Shown here: positions 10,742 to 22,270 of the stretch, one piece after another
Position numbering within the stretch: position 1 is the first letter of the stretch
Layout of the letters: each line of letters begins with the position of its first letter
Assembly: GCF_045679555.1 (NCBI RefSeq)
Contig: NC_092122.1
Span: 8,179,003-8,243,002 of the forward strand
Length of the DNA: 64,000 nt
Origin: Salvelinus alpinus
Lineage: Eukaryota > Chordata > Actinopteri > Salmoniformes > Salmonidae
Direction of reading: 5' to 3'
The notes under the pieces: generated by a model
Told to the model about the DNA's origin: nothing
What the model saw: only the letters and a program-made list of their open reading frames with translations
The model's database searches: none
Translations under genes and position numbers: made by a program

Positions 10742-13700
10742 CATGACAGCAGGACTGCTCCTCTTCCTCATGTCCTGAGTAGGTGCCAACAGCAGGTCAG
10801 CTGGGTAGAACTCATTCCTGCCAATCATGAGAAGGGAGGGGCATACGGTCAGTTAAGACAGTGGGCAACGGTGCTCTTTCTCAAAAGCCTTTCCTAGATT
10901 TATTGCGTCGTCTCCTCGCCTCCTCCTCAAAATGAAAAGACCTGAGGTTCCTCTCCGTAGGAGGGCAGTGTAGTGTGTAAGGCTGCAGTATCTAGTCGTG
11001 TGTAGGGTATAGTGTAGGACGAACCTGATGAATCCTAGCAGCAGTGGACTGAGCTCCCTACTGCGTGGTTCTACGCGGTCGGGGACCAGAGCCATGGCCC
11101 TCCACAGCAGGCCCCTGAAGTTAGTGAAGTCTGTCCTCTCGCTGGGGTCAGAGGTCATCCTCAGACGCTGCAGGAACAGCACCCCCCACGTCCCCGCTCT
11201 CGATGACATCACAGCCCGGCTCCCCCTGCAGCTCAGAGCCTCCATCTTCGTCTTCACGCAGCTCCTTTTCTGTTAGACAGAACATTTACTTGATCGTTTT
11301 ATACATCAACACAAATAGCTCATCACAGTGTTAAAAACAGATCACAAATGAGCAAGCACTCACCAGCAAGACCTGCTACCAACTCCAGCTGCTCATGGTA
11401 GACCTTCCAGAAGTCTTTGTTGTCCATTCCTCTGGCATGGGTCCTGGAGAGAGACACACAACATAAGGAAGAGACGAAATGCGTTATTGCGGGGTTAGAA
11501 GGTCATTGTGTGTTTTGTGTTCTTACACTATGAGTTCAATGACTGGGTCCCACAGAGGGGTTTCAAGTTGATGAACAGCATTGAAATAGCGTAGAGGCAC
11601 CTGCAAATGGAAGATACAGAACTTTACTTAATCATCCACTATGATAAACGTTAATCAAAGGTCCCAATTCTGTTTGAAATATATGTTCTAGGTTCCAAAT
11701 CTAAATGTTAGGTTCCAAATCTAAGTTTTATGTTCTGGGTACCTGTTGGAAGGTCCCTTGTGGCCCCCGGGGTAGTGATCTCTGTACCAGATCTTGTCTG
11801 AGCTTCCTGAAGTGCTGCAGCTTCTCTCTGTAGTCCTGCACCGAGGCAGGGACCAACTCAGCCTGAAAACACACTGCAAACACAGGCTGGACCTTCATGC
11901 TCTCCTCACCCTGACAACACAGAGAGAATCAAGTTCAACGGTGTTATTATTGTCCATTTAGGCGCAAATGGAAAGTTCTCTCAATTCTGACTTCAATTAT
12001 CTTCTGCCATGTGAATGAATTCAATTAACTTGAACAAATAAAGTCCTAATTATCAATTTACAAGACATCATTTGATTGTTCTGTACCAACCTCTGACGGT
12101 TCGAGCTCAGCCTCAAAGTGGGTCAGAATCCTCAGTGTCAGCAAGCGGATCTGAGGGAGGAAGCGTGGTGGAGAGAGTTTGATCACAGTTGAATCACAAC
12201 TAATAAAGTACCCAACATAAATAAACCTAAACAATAATAAAACCTACTTCCATACTTTGGAGCTGTTGGAGGTTGACGTGCAGCATCTGGTGCAGGTCGA
12301 GCAGTGCACCGTGGGATAGGTGCTCGGAGCAGCCGTTGACTGCCAGCCGGGTGTAGTAGAGGTCTCCTAGTAACAGAGGCGACATGTCTGTAGGGAACTT
12401 CCTGTGACACACACAAACACAGGAAGTTGATCAGGGTCAAAGTGCACTAATTACTAGAACAAAACCAGTTACCAAATTATATAGCCAAACATTAATGGCA
12501 CCAAAGAACACACTCAGATTTAGTGTACCAATCCAGAGCTTTATCTCTGGTCACAGCAGTTATTCCCACTAAATGGAACTAGTCTCCAAGAGCTGGTGAT
12601 ATTTCTCTACTTTTAGTACTTACTGGATGATGGGCTTGACCCGCTCCACTGGCACCAGGGAGAGAACCTCAGCAGATCCATTCAGACTGAGCAGAGAGCT
12701 GAGGGCCTGTCTGGCCACAAACAGACCGCCTGGATGGAGAGCGGACAGAAAAATATCTTTATTGTCCCAGCTGCTGGGTTACTACTGGAGGGGTGGTTAG
12801 GAGCTAGAACCTGTGCATTGGAATGGAACACAACATTCATCTGTACATCAGATAAGAGCAAACGAGGGCATCCCATACCTTTCCCCAGAGCTTCACTCTC
12901 CACATTCAATAGCAGGCAATTGAGGAGGGCTGTCAGACTGGGAACGACACACCCTGCTGCCAGCGGTCCGAGGTGGGGCAGGAGGACCAGGGCTGCCGAG
13001 GGCAGGGACAGGTCAGTAACGGTCTGGTTCGGGTCCTGCGGTAGGCTGATCAGAGAGAGGATCAACTCTGGTACTGACACCTTCTCTGTCCCATCACCTG
13101 GCTCCTTATTGGGGGTATTTCCGGTGAAGTCCCAGGGGTAGGTCTCGAAGGCCATGGAGCCATCTGTAGGGGGTGGGGCTCTAGCCAGGAAGAGACTGAC
13201 CAGCACCTCCAGGGCAGAGTGACGAGACACAGAGTCTAGACTGGAGAACAACCCCTCTAAGTACTGTAGCAGGCTGGGCAGGAAGACCTGGAGAGAGAGA
13301 AGAGGGAGGGGTAAGGAGAGATGGAGAGAGGGAGGGAGAGAGAGATGAAGGGAATGCCAGAAAGGAGAGAGATTATGTTAAACTATGTCCTGAGAAGGAA
13401 GCTTACTCTGCCGGAGTCAGCTAGGATGAAATTGCCTGGTGTATTGATGAGATTAGTCGATGTACCTGTTCAAACCGTTTCATGGTGAACATCTCCTTAG
13501 TGAACTCCAGTATTCAGGTCCTGGTCTATCCCACTGCTGAACACCTTTTTGACCGTGTCCTGTGTGAGACATTCTCCCCCAGCAGTAGAGGGGAGATGAT
13601 CTGGAGCGCGAGTCTACAGCAGGGTCCTGGGAGGGCTGGGGTCTGGAGCAACTCATGAACTGTCTACAGAGTCACAGAGAAGGACAAAAACATCAGAGGA

Positions 13701-13839
13701 ATCTAATATGATACCAACAGTCAGATTTGAAAATAAACTGGGTTCAGGCAAAATACACATTTATGTGATCTGAAAATCTTTTTTGATTTGATTTTTCTTT
13801 TTTCCCCCTTTTCCTTTTTAAATATATACAGTATAAATG

Positions 13840-15040
13840 GGGACTGTCAAATACAGCCGTTCAAACGTTTGGGGTCACTTAGAAATGGCGTTGCTTTTGA
13901 AAGAAAAGCAAAAAATGTTGTCCATTAAAATAACATCAAACTGACCAGAAATACAGTGTAGACATTGTTAATGTTGTAAATGACTATTGTAGCCCATCTG
14001 TAAATAGCCCACCCAATCTACCTACCTCATCTCCATATTGTTTTTATTTACATCTCTGCTCTTTTGCACACCAGTATTTCTACCTGCACATCACCATCTG
14101 CTCATCTATCACTCCAGTGTTAATTTGCTAAATTGTAATTACTTCGCTACTATGGCCTATTTATTGCCATACCTCCTCAAGCCATTTGCACACACTGTAT
14201 ATAGACCTTTTTTTTCTATTGACTGTCCCGCTTGTTTATTCCATGTGTAACTCTGTGTTGTTGTTTGTGTCGCACTGCTTTGCTTTATCTTGGCCAGGTC
14301 GCAGTTGTAAATGAGAACTTGTTCTCAACTAGCTTACCTGGTTAAATAAAGGTGAAAAATATATATATATATATATATATTCAAAAAAACTGCTGGAAAC
14401 GGCTGATTTTTTATGGAATATCTACATAGGCGTACAGAGGCCCATTACCAGCAACCATCACTCCTGTGTTCCAATAGCACGTTGTGTTAGCTAATCCAAG
14501 TTTATCATTTTAAAAAGGCAAATTGATCATTAGAAAACCCTTTTACAATTATGTTAGCACAGCTGAAAACTGTTGTTCTGATTAAAGAAGCAATAAAACT
14601 GGCCTTCTTTAGACTAGTTGAGTATCTGCAGCAGCATTTGTGGGTTCGATTACAGGCTCAAAATGGCCAGAAACAAAGTACTTTCTTCTGAAACTCGTCA
14701 GTCTATTCTTGTTCTGAGAAATGAAGGCTATTCCATGCGAGAAATAGCCAAGAAACTGAAGATCTCATACAACGATGTGTACTACTCCCTTCACAGAACA
14801 TCGCAAACTGGCTCCAACCAGAATAGAAAGAGGAGTGGGAGGCCCCGGTCCACACCTGAGCAAGAGGACAAGTACATTAGAGTGTCTAGTTTGAGAAATA
14901 GAAGCCTCACAAGTCCTCAACTGGCAGCTTCATTAAACAGTACCCGCAAAACACCAGTCTCAACGTCAACAGTGAAAAGGCGACTCCGGGATGCTGGCCT
15001 TCTAGGCAGAGTTATTTTTAACAAATAAAAAGGTCTCTAG
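13840..15040 (+). mobile_element. Tc1-like transposon with transposase N-terminus
   Basis: The left end resembles a Tc1-like terminal sequence (cgttcaaacgtttggggtcac near 13,860). The open frame 14618-15028 encodes, from 14,663, a Tc1-family DNA-binding region: MARNKVLSSETRQSILVLRN, a first helix-turn-helix (EGYSMREIAKKLKISYNDVY), then a basic GRPRSTPEQEDKY linker and a second helix-turn-helix (RSLTSPQLAASLN). The catalytic DDE part and the right terminal repeat are absent, so it is a truncated, non-mobile copy. It is split by a LINE 3' end at about 13,985-14,385. The position matches the gap of lost utp20 exons. Confidence 0.8.
13985..14385 (+). mobile_element. LINE 3' end inserted into the Tc1 element
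   Basis: The sequence from agcccatctgtaaatagccc to the tail ggttaaataaaggtgaaa is the reverse complement of the 3' end of the long LINE at 27,005-29,790 (both share the phrase about the Lys-rich spacer, gttctcaactagc and the TTAAATAAAGGT end). It ends in an AT run at 14,358-14,382. Tc1 sequence resumes after it, so it is a nested, strongly 5'-truncated insertion. Confidence 0.7.
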
Positions 15041-15306
15041 CCAGCTGGACCACCAGGCTGATGGATAAGGGAGAAACAAGTTGTGATTTGCAACACACAC
15101 ACACACACTGCAAGCAACAAGGTTGCCAATGATGAACAAACATGACATTTGTTTCCACGTGACATGAAGCTTGTGTGCCTTATTTATTGGCAAATTTAGG
15201 AACATATTCTAAAGAACATATTCCTATTCATAGTTTGTACCATCCTCCTCAGCCTCGCACTGTAATCTCAGGTACACACACACACACAGTAATCTCAGGT
15301 ACATAC

Positions 15307-16889
15307 TCCAGTAGAGACTGGCAGGCAAGGCTGTTCTTGGTACTAAGGTGAGTCTTCAGGCTGTCCACTATAGACCTCTGATGGAACACTAGAAGGTTGA
15401 AGGACTGGCTCTTGTTGGACACCTCCCTCGGGAAGGTGGCTGAGGAACAGGTGAATGGGTTTCAGATTGGTCACTGGGTTCTGCTCATGGGAACATGTTT
15501 GTAAGCTTGACAAGGCAATGTATTGGGCCAGACGTGATAGTAGTAGTGAAGCTCCTTGGTGTGATGAGTTGTGTTATGTACTCACTGAAATGCTCTGTCA
15601 AATTCAGGTCCCTCCATTTTGTCAGTCCTTCTGAAAAGTAAGTGTCTACCTCCTACAACGGAAAACACTGTTACATGCCATGGAATGATGTTAACGACAA
15701 AAACGTATTTTTTAACATGTTTAATAGGGGATCTGCAGTCTCACAGAGAATACATACCTCATTATAACTCTCAGTTCTGTCAATGCGATGGATGACATCG
15801 ATATTGACATTGGCAAGCCGTTCAGCAAACGTGAGAAACTGTAAAACAAACGATCGAGAGTTAGCTACTTTCTGTGGTCTACTAACGTTAGTGAGCGATA
15901 CAGTATGAAATGACTCAGCTAGGCTACATATAATATTCAACATATCCAAGCAGCTACGCTTGTTGGTTCATTCAACGTAGCAACAGGAAAACGTGTTTAA
16001 TTTGAAACTGTTCAGACATTACGAAAACAAGGCATACGAGATAGCTATGCATAGTGTAATAAATATCATTTATTATAACACAAGCATATTTGCTAATACA
16101 TTGTTATAACTAAACTCTTTCCAAACAGGGTTACTCACAAACTCATAGCAGATACGGAAACCCACACACACCCAGAGACAGATGGCTGACACAGGCCTTT
16201 TTCATAAAGACTGATAAGAAAAGTGGTGCCGGGTACTGCATATCACGAGAAACTGAGACACACACATACCCAAGGACAGAGGGCTGACGTAAACCTTTCA
16301 TAAACACAGATAAGACAGGAACATCTACGCACACACAAAAACTCCTCTTCAGTCTGAACATTTTACAGAGACACACAGAAATGTCAAAATAGGAACATCT
16401 ACGCACACACCTAATCTCCTGTTTTAGCTGAACATTTCTGAAGACAAAGAACTCTACTCAGAGCCAATGGGACAGTGATACTGGCCTGAAGGAGACCTCG
16501 CCCAACTCATCAGAACCAACCAGAGGACCAGAACTTCCAGACTCAACCTACTTTCTGTACTGTATAAAATGTATATGCACTCTGTTATCTGGGCTTCTTT
16601 CGGATAGTTCCATTTGAGCTTGATGAAAAGGGTCCGTGCACGCTATTTCAGATATCTTTACCTCTGAATAAATTGCATTTAATTAAACCTCATCCACCCT
16701 GTCCAGAGTCTCTACTTCGTCTCAGTTCTCCAGTAAACATGTTTTATCAACAATAGTAACAAATATTTGTTAAATGCAATAGCTAAGCAGTCGTCGCTAG
16801 CTATGCTAACAACTGTGCTGCAGTTTCCCAACAACACTCACCCTGAATGTGTTCTCAGATTTATGATACGACTTGGATTTGATCTTCAT
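15307..16889 (-). pseudogene. utp20: utp20 exons 1-4 (N-terminus)
   Basis: Exon 1 16842-16889 holds the start codon (MKIKSKSYHKSENTFR, then a GTGAGT donor). Exon 2 15758-15838 encodes FLTFAERLANVNIDVIHRID and following residues. Exon 3 15586-15652 encodes EVDTYFSEGLTKWRDLNLTE. Exon 4 15307-15439 encodes REVSNKSQSFNLLVFHQ through KNSLACQSLLD. These exons themselves show no lesion. The next exons expected in the family (about 300 residues) are absent; a Tc1 element and a LINE fragment fill the gap before the next recognisable exon at 13,663. Intron 1 contains an LTR-like repeat. Confidence 0.85.
16145..16745. mobile_element. putative solo LTR in utp20 intron 1
   Basis: The stretch has a TATA-like box (tataaaatgtatatgcac, about 16,562) and a polyadenylation signal (AATAAA, about 16,667) in the spacing of an LTR, plus an internal partial duplication of about 72 bases (the phrase ataggaacatctacgcacac at about 16,316 and 16,390). 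No coding sequence follows on either side. LTR identity is an inference from these signals; flanking target repeats were not found. Confidence 0.45.
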
Positions 16890-17064
16890 TTTTGACGTGT
16901 CTATTTTTCTGATATATGTAAAAAAAAAAGTAGCCTATTCGTCTTTCTGATAACAAACTCTCTCTCCCCATTCTCTCCCTCTTTCTCTCTCTCCTTTCTC
17001 TCTCTATCCCCTCTTTCTGTCACTCCTCTCTCTCTCTCTCTCTCTCTCTGTATTCTCTTCCCAG

Positions 17065-20020
17065 GTCTCTCTACATAAACCTATTAGGACTGTGGGTCAT
17101 CATGTTGTGTTCTGTGTTTGCGGGGCTGTGTCTGTACTCCGTCTACAAGCACTGTGACCCCTGGACAACAGGCATGGTGTCTGCTCCAGATCAGGTTGAG
17201 GACACAAACCAGGAAATAACACTTTAATAAGGACCGCAGGTTGACGTTTATTGGGATGAGTCTTGTCCTGGAGGCAGAACTGAGCGATTACTGCTAGATG
17301 GGCCAGGTTAGGGTTAGGTATTAGGGTTAGCAGTGTGGTTAATGTTAGGGTTAAGATTTTATGACAGATTTTGTGGTTGTGCCAGCTAGTGACCCCTCTG
17401 CAGAGCTGCCTCCAGAACAAGATTCAAGACGAAAAACCGCATAAATACCAGGCACTGTCAATATTACTATTCTGCCAGACTGCCACTTTACGGATATATT
17501 TTGTTATCAGTTTCAACTGATAACATTCACAGCCACTAAGTGTAACCACCTTAAACATTATTTTGTGGTAAAACTTTTTTTCCCCCGCATCGGCCACACA
17601 TCCAGACTGTTCCCAGGAAAATATCTCAAATAGCCCAAACCCAGTGGTACCACTCAGATAGACACTGACCACGCCCTCTTTCTCTGTACAGCTGATGCTG
17701 GACTGCCAGGATTGTTTGTGGCTGCAGCCTACAGTGGGACACTAAGGTTACTATTCCCTTCTAACACGTATACTGTATGTCAAACGTGATCTTAAATTTG
17801 ATTATTGCTACTGTTTATAATGTTAATATGTAACATTATGTTATGTGTCTACTAGATTAAGTACCCTTTTGTTACTATTTGTATTGTTTGCAATATCTCA
17901 AGGTTCATAATATCACGACTATGACTTAATATTTACTCTCGCAGCCTATGGTGGGGCACAAAGGTCTATTTCCATAGCACTCACACACACTGTTATATTT
18001 CTAGGTAAATAAGGGCACTATATTTGCTCTCTCTTGTCCACAGTACGGTATCGTCCAGTGTCAATGCTTTGGCTGCCGTGACTATTGAAGACCTGATCAA
18101 GCCGTACATACACACGTCAGAGAAACACCTGTCCTGGACCTCTAAAGGCCTCAGTGAGTGTATAATATCAATACGTGTCTTTGCTGTTAAGCAGAGCGAC
18201 AAAGGGGAACCCAAGAGCAGACTCGGATGAGGAAACAGGGATGAATGAACCAAAATATTTATTGTTACACAGGGAGAAATGGAGTGCAGATCCGGGGAAG
18301 CTCGGATGAGTTGCAGAAAAACAAGATGTGGAGACGGAGGTTGGAGTTAGCTGAGTAGAACAGGGTAAACAGGTCCTGATGGGAATCCAAGGTAGTGGTG
18401 GTGAGTAAAATCCAGAGCAAGGTAGTTGGGTGGTGAAATGTGGAACGGGAGACAGGAGCCAGAGAGGTAAACTGCAATGAGAGGATAAACGGTGTCAGGC
18501 AAGGAAACAGGCACAGCAGAGTAACAGGATCTTGCATAATCATACATGTCTAGAATCATGAACTGACTGAGCAGAGATTACAATCTGACAGAGCAGAAGT
18601 GGCAGGACTGAGTATTTGTAGAGGTCTTGATTATGGAACGAGTTGCAGCTGGTAGGGATCTGCTCTGACTCCAGCACACCTGTCTCCAACCAGGGAGAGG
18701 GAGAGAGTGTACAGGGGCAGTAACTGCAGGTCAAGAAGACACCGGATGAACACCAGATAGCGTAGCAGGAGCAGATGTGACATTTGCATTTACCACAGAA
18801 CTCAGAGAGCTATATTCATGTTTGATGATATATTTGTCTTCTTATTGATATATTCTTGCTGATATTAGAAATGAATAAACCATGATTTATCATGATTTTA
18901 ACTGCTATCCCTATGCTCCATTCTAGGCTTTCTGTATGGGGCTCTCTGTATTGGAATGGCTGGCATAGCCTCACTAATGGGAAGTCTGCTGCAGGTATGC
19001 GATACAACAAAAGGAGTATGTCCTTCTACATAAAATATGTTGTCTTGATGTATGCAACTCTAAAATATGTCTCTGTCTCCCCATGTAGGCAGCTATCAGT
19101 ATCTTTGGGATCATCGGAGGGCCTTTACTGGGTCTCTTCTCACTGGGGATCCTCTGTCCATACGCCAATGCCACAGTCAGTACAGTCTCTTTAACAAAAG
19201 CAGGATTATAAGCATGCAACCAATCTAACTGTTAGCTAACCTCTCTGAATGTTTATGTTGAAGTGCTGATGTGTTATTTCTGTGTGTTCTGTGCTGCAGG
19301 GGGGCTTGGCTGGTCTGCTCTCTGGGCTGGTTATGTCTCTGTGGGTGGGGGTAGGGGCCCAGTTTTACCCTCCTCTACCAGAGCAGAGCAGGCCTCTGGG
19401 TCTGACCACACATGGCTGGAACTTCACAACCGCAGCCGATGCGTTCAACTGGACCGCATCCCCAACAGAACCAGGCCTATACACTACAGTACTACAGCAA
19501 AATACAGCAGAGAGGTACGTTGTGGGCTTCAGTATCTTTGGTTAAGGACAGGACCGACTTTTGCTGTAGGGAACAAGTATATTGATATGGGCACAGTTAA
19601 AACAAATATTTCAGTTAGAAATGTACTGTAGAACAGGAATAATTTTGTCATGTTAGAATAGCGAACTGCATCAGCTGTAAACAATATATGCGACGTTATA
19701 GCTGTTGAATGCCACTATGTTTGTCTCCCTTTAGACCCTTCCTGGCTGATAACTGGTACTTCCTGTCCTATCTCTACTTCAGTCCTATTGGGTCACTTAC
19801 AACACTGGCTGTTGGACTGTTGGTCAGTCTACTTTCAGGTACTCTTCCCCAAATGGTAGTGTTGCTTCTTACCATATTACATGTTATGTCTAATTAACAT
19901 ATTTTTCACACTAAAATGTGTCTCTTTTCAGGGGGTATGAAGTTGAAGTTGGAACCAAGGGTGACTTTGATGAAAGAAGATACAATGTTATTTTGCTTTT
20001 ACAAGCTCTTTAAAGAAAGG
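17065..20020 (+). pseudogene. slc5a8: slc5a8 (SMCT1-like) 3' half, degenerate
   Basis: SLC5A8 is a plasma-membrane sodium-coupled carrier of lactate, butyrate and similar monocarboxylates (family knowledge). Exons: 17065-17194, 17692-17746, 18044-18153, 18927-18994, 19089-19175, 19300-19514, 19735-19838, 19932-20020. They encode membrane segments and conserved strings such as [56 protein letters not shown] and [17 protein letters not shown]. Exon 17692-17746 has lost about 34 bases between LM and GLPGLFVA, shifting the frame. All exons for the first half of the protein are missing; the first recognised exon is only about 180 bases from the utp20 start. No terminal exon is clear after 20,020. 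In human SLC5A8 and UTP20 are head to head, the same arrangement as here. I read it as a pseudogene; a shortened gene with another start is less likely. Confidence 0.82.
18170..18783. repeat. unclassified repeat in slc5a8 intron
   Basis: A stretch of about 600 bases with the flavour of a fish LTR or other interspersed repeat (many GCAGG/GGTAG phrases, no exon). Class not determined. Confidence 0.3.
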
Positions 20021-20375
20021 GTAAGTGATATGAGTGTTTCAATAAATAACCTCCAAGACGTTCTCTCTCTTTGAACCACTTTCCTGTATTTAGCTCTCAT
20101 CCATACCTAGGCCATGAGACGAGCAGGAAAGCTGGACCTCACAAAAAAACAGAGAGAACAAATGGAAACAATAACCCCGGCTTCTGCAATGTCCACGAGT
20201 TGGATTTCACAAAGAGCAGTCTTCCTACATAACATACTGATAAAACCATGACTTAACAGTTGCTCTTTCTTCTCATATTTCTCCAACCACAGTGCCGCTG
20301 TGTTTTCACGTGACTCATGAATGTCCTGACAGATTGTATCAATATCTCATCTATATCCTCATATTTCTATATACA

Positions 20376-21823
20376 GTGCCTTCAGAAAGTATTTTATTCC
20401 ACACTTTGTTGTGTTACAGCCTGAATTCCCCCCCAAATCCTCACCTATCTACACACAATACCCCATAATGACAAAGTAAAAACTTGTTTTTAGAAAAGTT
20501 AGCAAATTCTTTGAAAATGAAATACAGAAATATCTCATTTACATAAGTAGTCACACCCTTGAGTCAATACATTTTAGAATCACTTTTGGTAGGGATTACA
20601 GCTGTGTGTCTTTCAGGGTAAGTCTCTAAGAGCTTTGCACATCTGGATTGTACAATATTTGCCAATTACTCTTTTTGCGGTTCTTCAAGCTCTGTCAAAT
20701 TTGTTGTTGATCATTGCTAGACAACCATTTTCAAGTCTTGCCATAGATTTTCAAGCAGATTTAAGTCAAACTGTAATTCAGCCACTTAGGAACATTCACT
20801 GTCTTCTTGGTAAGCAACTCCAGTGTAGATTTGGCCTTGTTTTTAGGTTATTGTCCTGCTGAAAGGTGAATTAATCTCCCAGTGTCTGGTGGAAAGCAGA
20901 CTGAACCAGATTTTCCTCTAGGATTTTCCCTGTGCCATTATTTGTTATACTGAAAAACTCCCCAGTCTTTTCCGATTACAAGCATATTCATAACATGATG
21001 CAGCCACCATTATGCTTGAAAATATGGAGAGTTGTACTCAGTAACGTGTTGTATTGGATTTGCCCCAAACATAACTCTTTGTATTCAGGACAAAAAGTTA
21101 ATTGCTGTGCCACATTTTTTGCAGTATTACTTTAGTGCCTTGTTGCAAACAGGATGCATTTGTAAAAACATTTTATTCTGTACAGGCTTCCTGCTTTTCA
21201 CTATTTCAATTAGGTTAGTATTGTGGAGTAAACTACAATGTTGCTGATCCATCCTCAGTTTTCTCTTATCATAGCTATTAAACTCAGGTTTAAACCGTTT
21301 TAAAATTTCACCACTGGCCTCATGGTGAAATCCCTGAGCGGTTTCCTTCCTCTCCGGCAACTGAGTTAGGAAGGACACCTGTATCTGTGTACTGACTGTG
21401 TGTACTGATACACCATCCAAAGTGTAATTAATATGCTCAAAGGGATATTTAATGTCAGATTATTTTACCAATAGGTCCCCTTCTTTGCGAGGCATTGGTA
21501 AACCTCTCTGGTCTTTGTGGTTGAATCTGTGTTTGAAATTCACTGCTGGACTGAGGGACCTTACAATTATCTGTATGTGTGGGGTACAGAAAGGAGGTAG
21601 ACCCCAAAAATATTTTTAAACACTCTTATTCAAGACATGACAGCTTTGTTTTTAATTAATTTGTTAATTTCAAAAAAGATAATTCCATTTTGACATTATA
21701 GGGTAATTTCTGTAGCACACTGACAAACAAATCTAAATGTAATACATTTTAAATTCAGGCTGTAACACAACAAAATGTGGAAAAAGTCAAGGGGTGTGAA
21801 TACTTTCTGAATACACTGTATGT
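20376..21823 (-). mobile_element. Tc1-like transposon, terminal repeats kept, transposase dead
   Basis: Ends are inverted: left tacagtgccttcagaaagta and right tactttctgaatacactgta, with the inner parts also paired (ttgttgtgttacagcctgaa on the left, its complement near 21,760 on the right). The termini abut TA, the Tc1/mariner target. The length of about 1.45 kb fits an autonomous size, but the antisense transposase region has no long open frame. It lies between slc5a8 and etfrf1. Confidence 0.8.
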
Positions 21824-22270
21824 AGCCTACATCACATCAACTTGGAAAAGACAAGTAGAGTTAGGATTGTTAAAAATGAAATATCTTTGACTTGACTTGT
21901 TTCTCATTTATTTCAAAAATAGGGCTATCAGTGTTGTACATTTAAAATAAACATTCATTTGAAATAGCTGTGTCTCCTATTTAGATAATTAAATTGCATT
22001 ACTTTGTACACGCTATCAATACATTCTATCATGTATTATTTACAATTATGTACACAAGAGAACTGTAGTCATTTGAACTGTATGAAGTCATTTGGTTGAT
22101 GTCATTCCACACTTCGAGGTGGGTCAGAGTGGATCATAACACTTGTCTGTAATATATACCTAACATTTGTGTTTAATTAAGGACGTTTGTGTTGCTAATA
22201 ACAGTCTTGTTCATGGACGGCTAAACTAAAACTCGCACACTGAAGATTCAGCCACCAAATAGCTAGGCTA
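21824..22270. other. spacer downstream of etfrf1 copy A
   Basis: No exon seen. A TTTATT at 21,907-21,912 (AATAAA on the minus strand) could be the polyadenylation signal of etfrf1 copy A. Confidence 0.35.

Larger units (their letters stand above)
6887..13663 (-). pseudogene. utp20: utp20 exon block encoding the middle third, with most lesions
   Basis: Exons, right to left: 13466-13663, 12879-13287, 12624-12729, 12248-12401, 12091-12150, 11743-11910, 11527-11600, 11364-11443, 11025-11269, 10650-10817, about 9625-9706, 8857-8982, about 8523-8689, 8065-8261, 7329-7484, 6887-7125. Lesions: exon 13466-13663 changes frame twice (after LLLGENVS and before EFTKEMFTMKRFEQ); exon 11527-11600 reads VPLRYF, then a scrambled stretch whose other frame gives MLFINLKPL, then WDPVIELI; exon 11025-11269 shifts at a C6 run; exon 10650-10817 has TAG after SSPAVM; exon 7329-7484 jumps from FFDGFDSY into another frame reading YSPTPLLKLI; exon about 9625-9706 has no clear GT donor. 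The right end of exon 8523 could extend to 8506 with another donor. Confidence 0.85.
106..16889 (-). pseudogene. utp20: utp20 (DRIM) SSU processome component, broken duplicate
   Basis: UTP20 is a very large HEAT-repeat-type protein of the nucleolar small-subunit processome that helps process 18S rRNA (family knowledge). About 30 exons on the minus strand match it in order, from the start (MKIKSKSYHKSENTFR, ATG at 16,889) to a segment near the C-terminus at the left edge; the last exons lie outside the window. Family hallmarks include FLTFAERLANVNIDVIHRID, VEPRSRELSPLLLGFI, PLKNLRRLG and DPRLPPPSCLLLPPTP. Seen damage: in-frame TAG at 10,741-10,739; frameshifts near 215-220, 11,182-11,187 and 13,510-13,568; compensating shifts in exon 11,527-11,600; an internal deletion with frameshift in exon 7,329-7,484. 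Exons for roughly 300 residues (between 15,307 and 13,663) and 600-700 residues (between 6,887 and 3,534) are missing. I infer a decaying whole-genome-duplication copy. The alternative, poor assembly, could explain only the homopolymer shifts. Confidence 0.88.
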
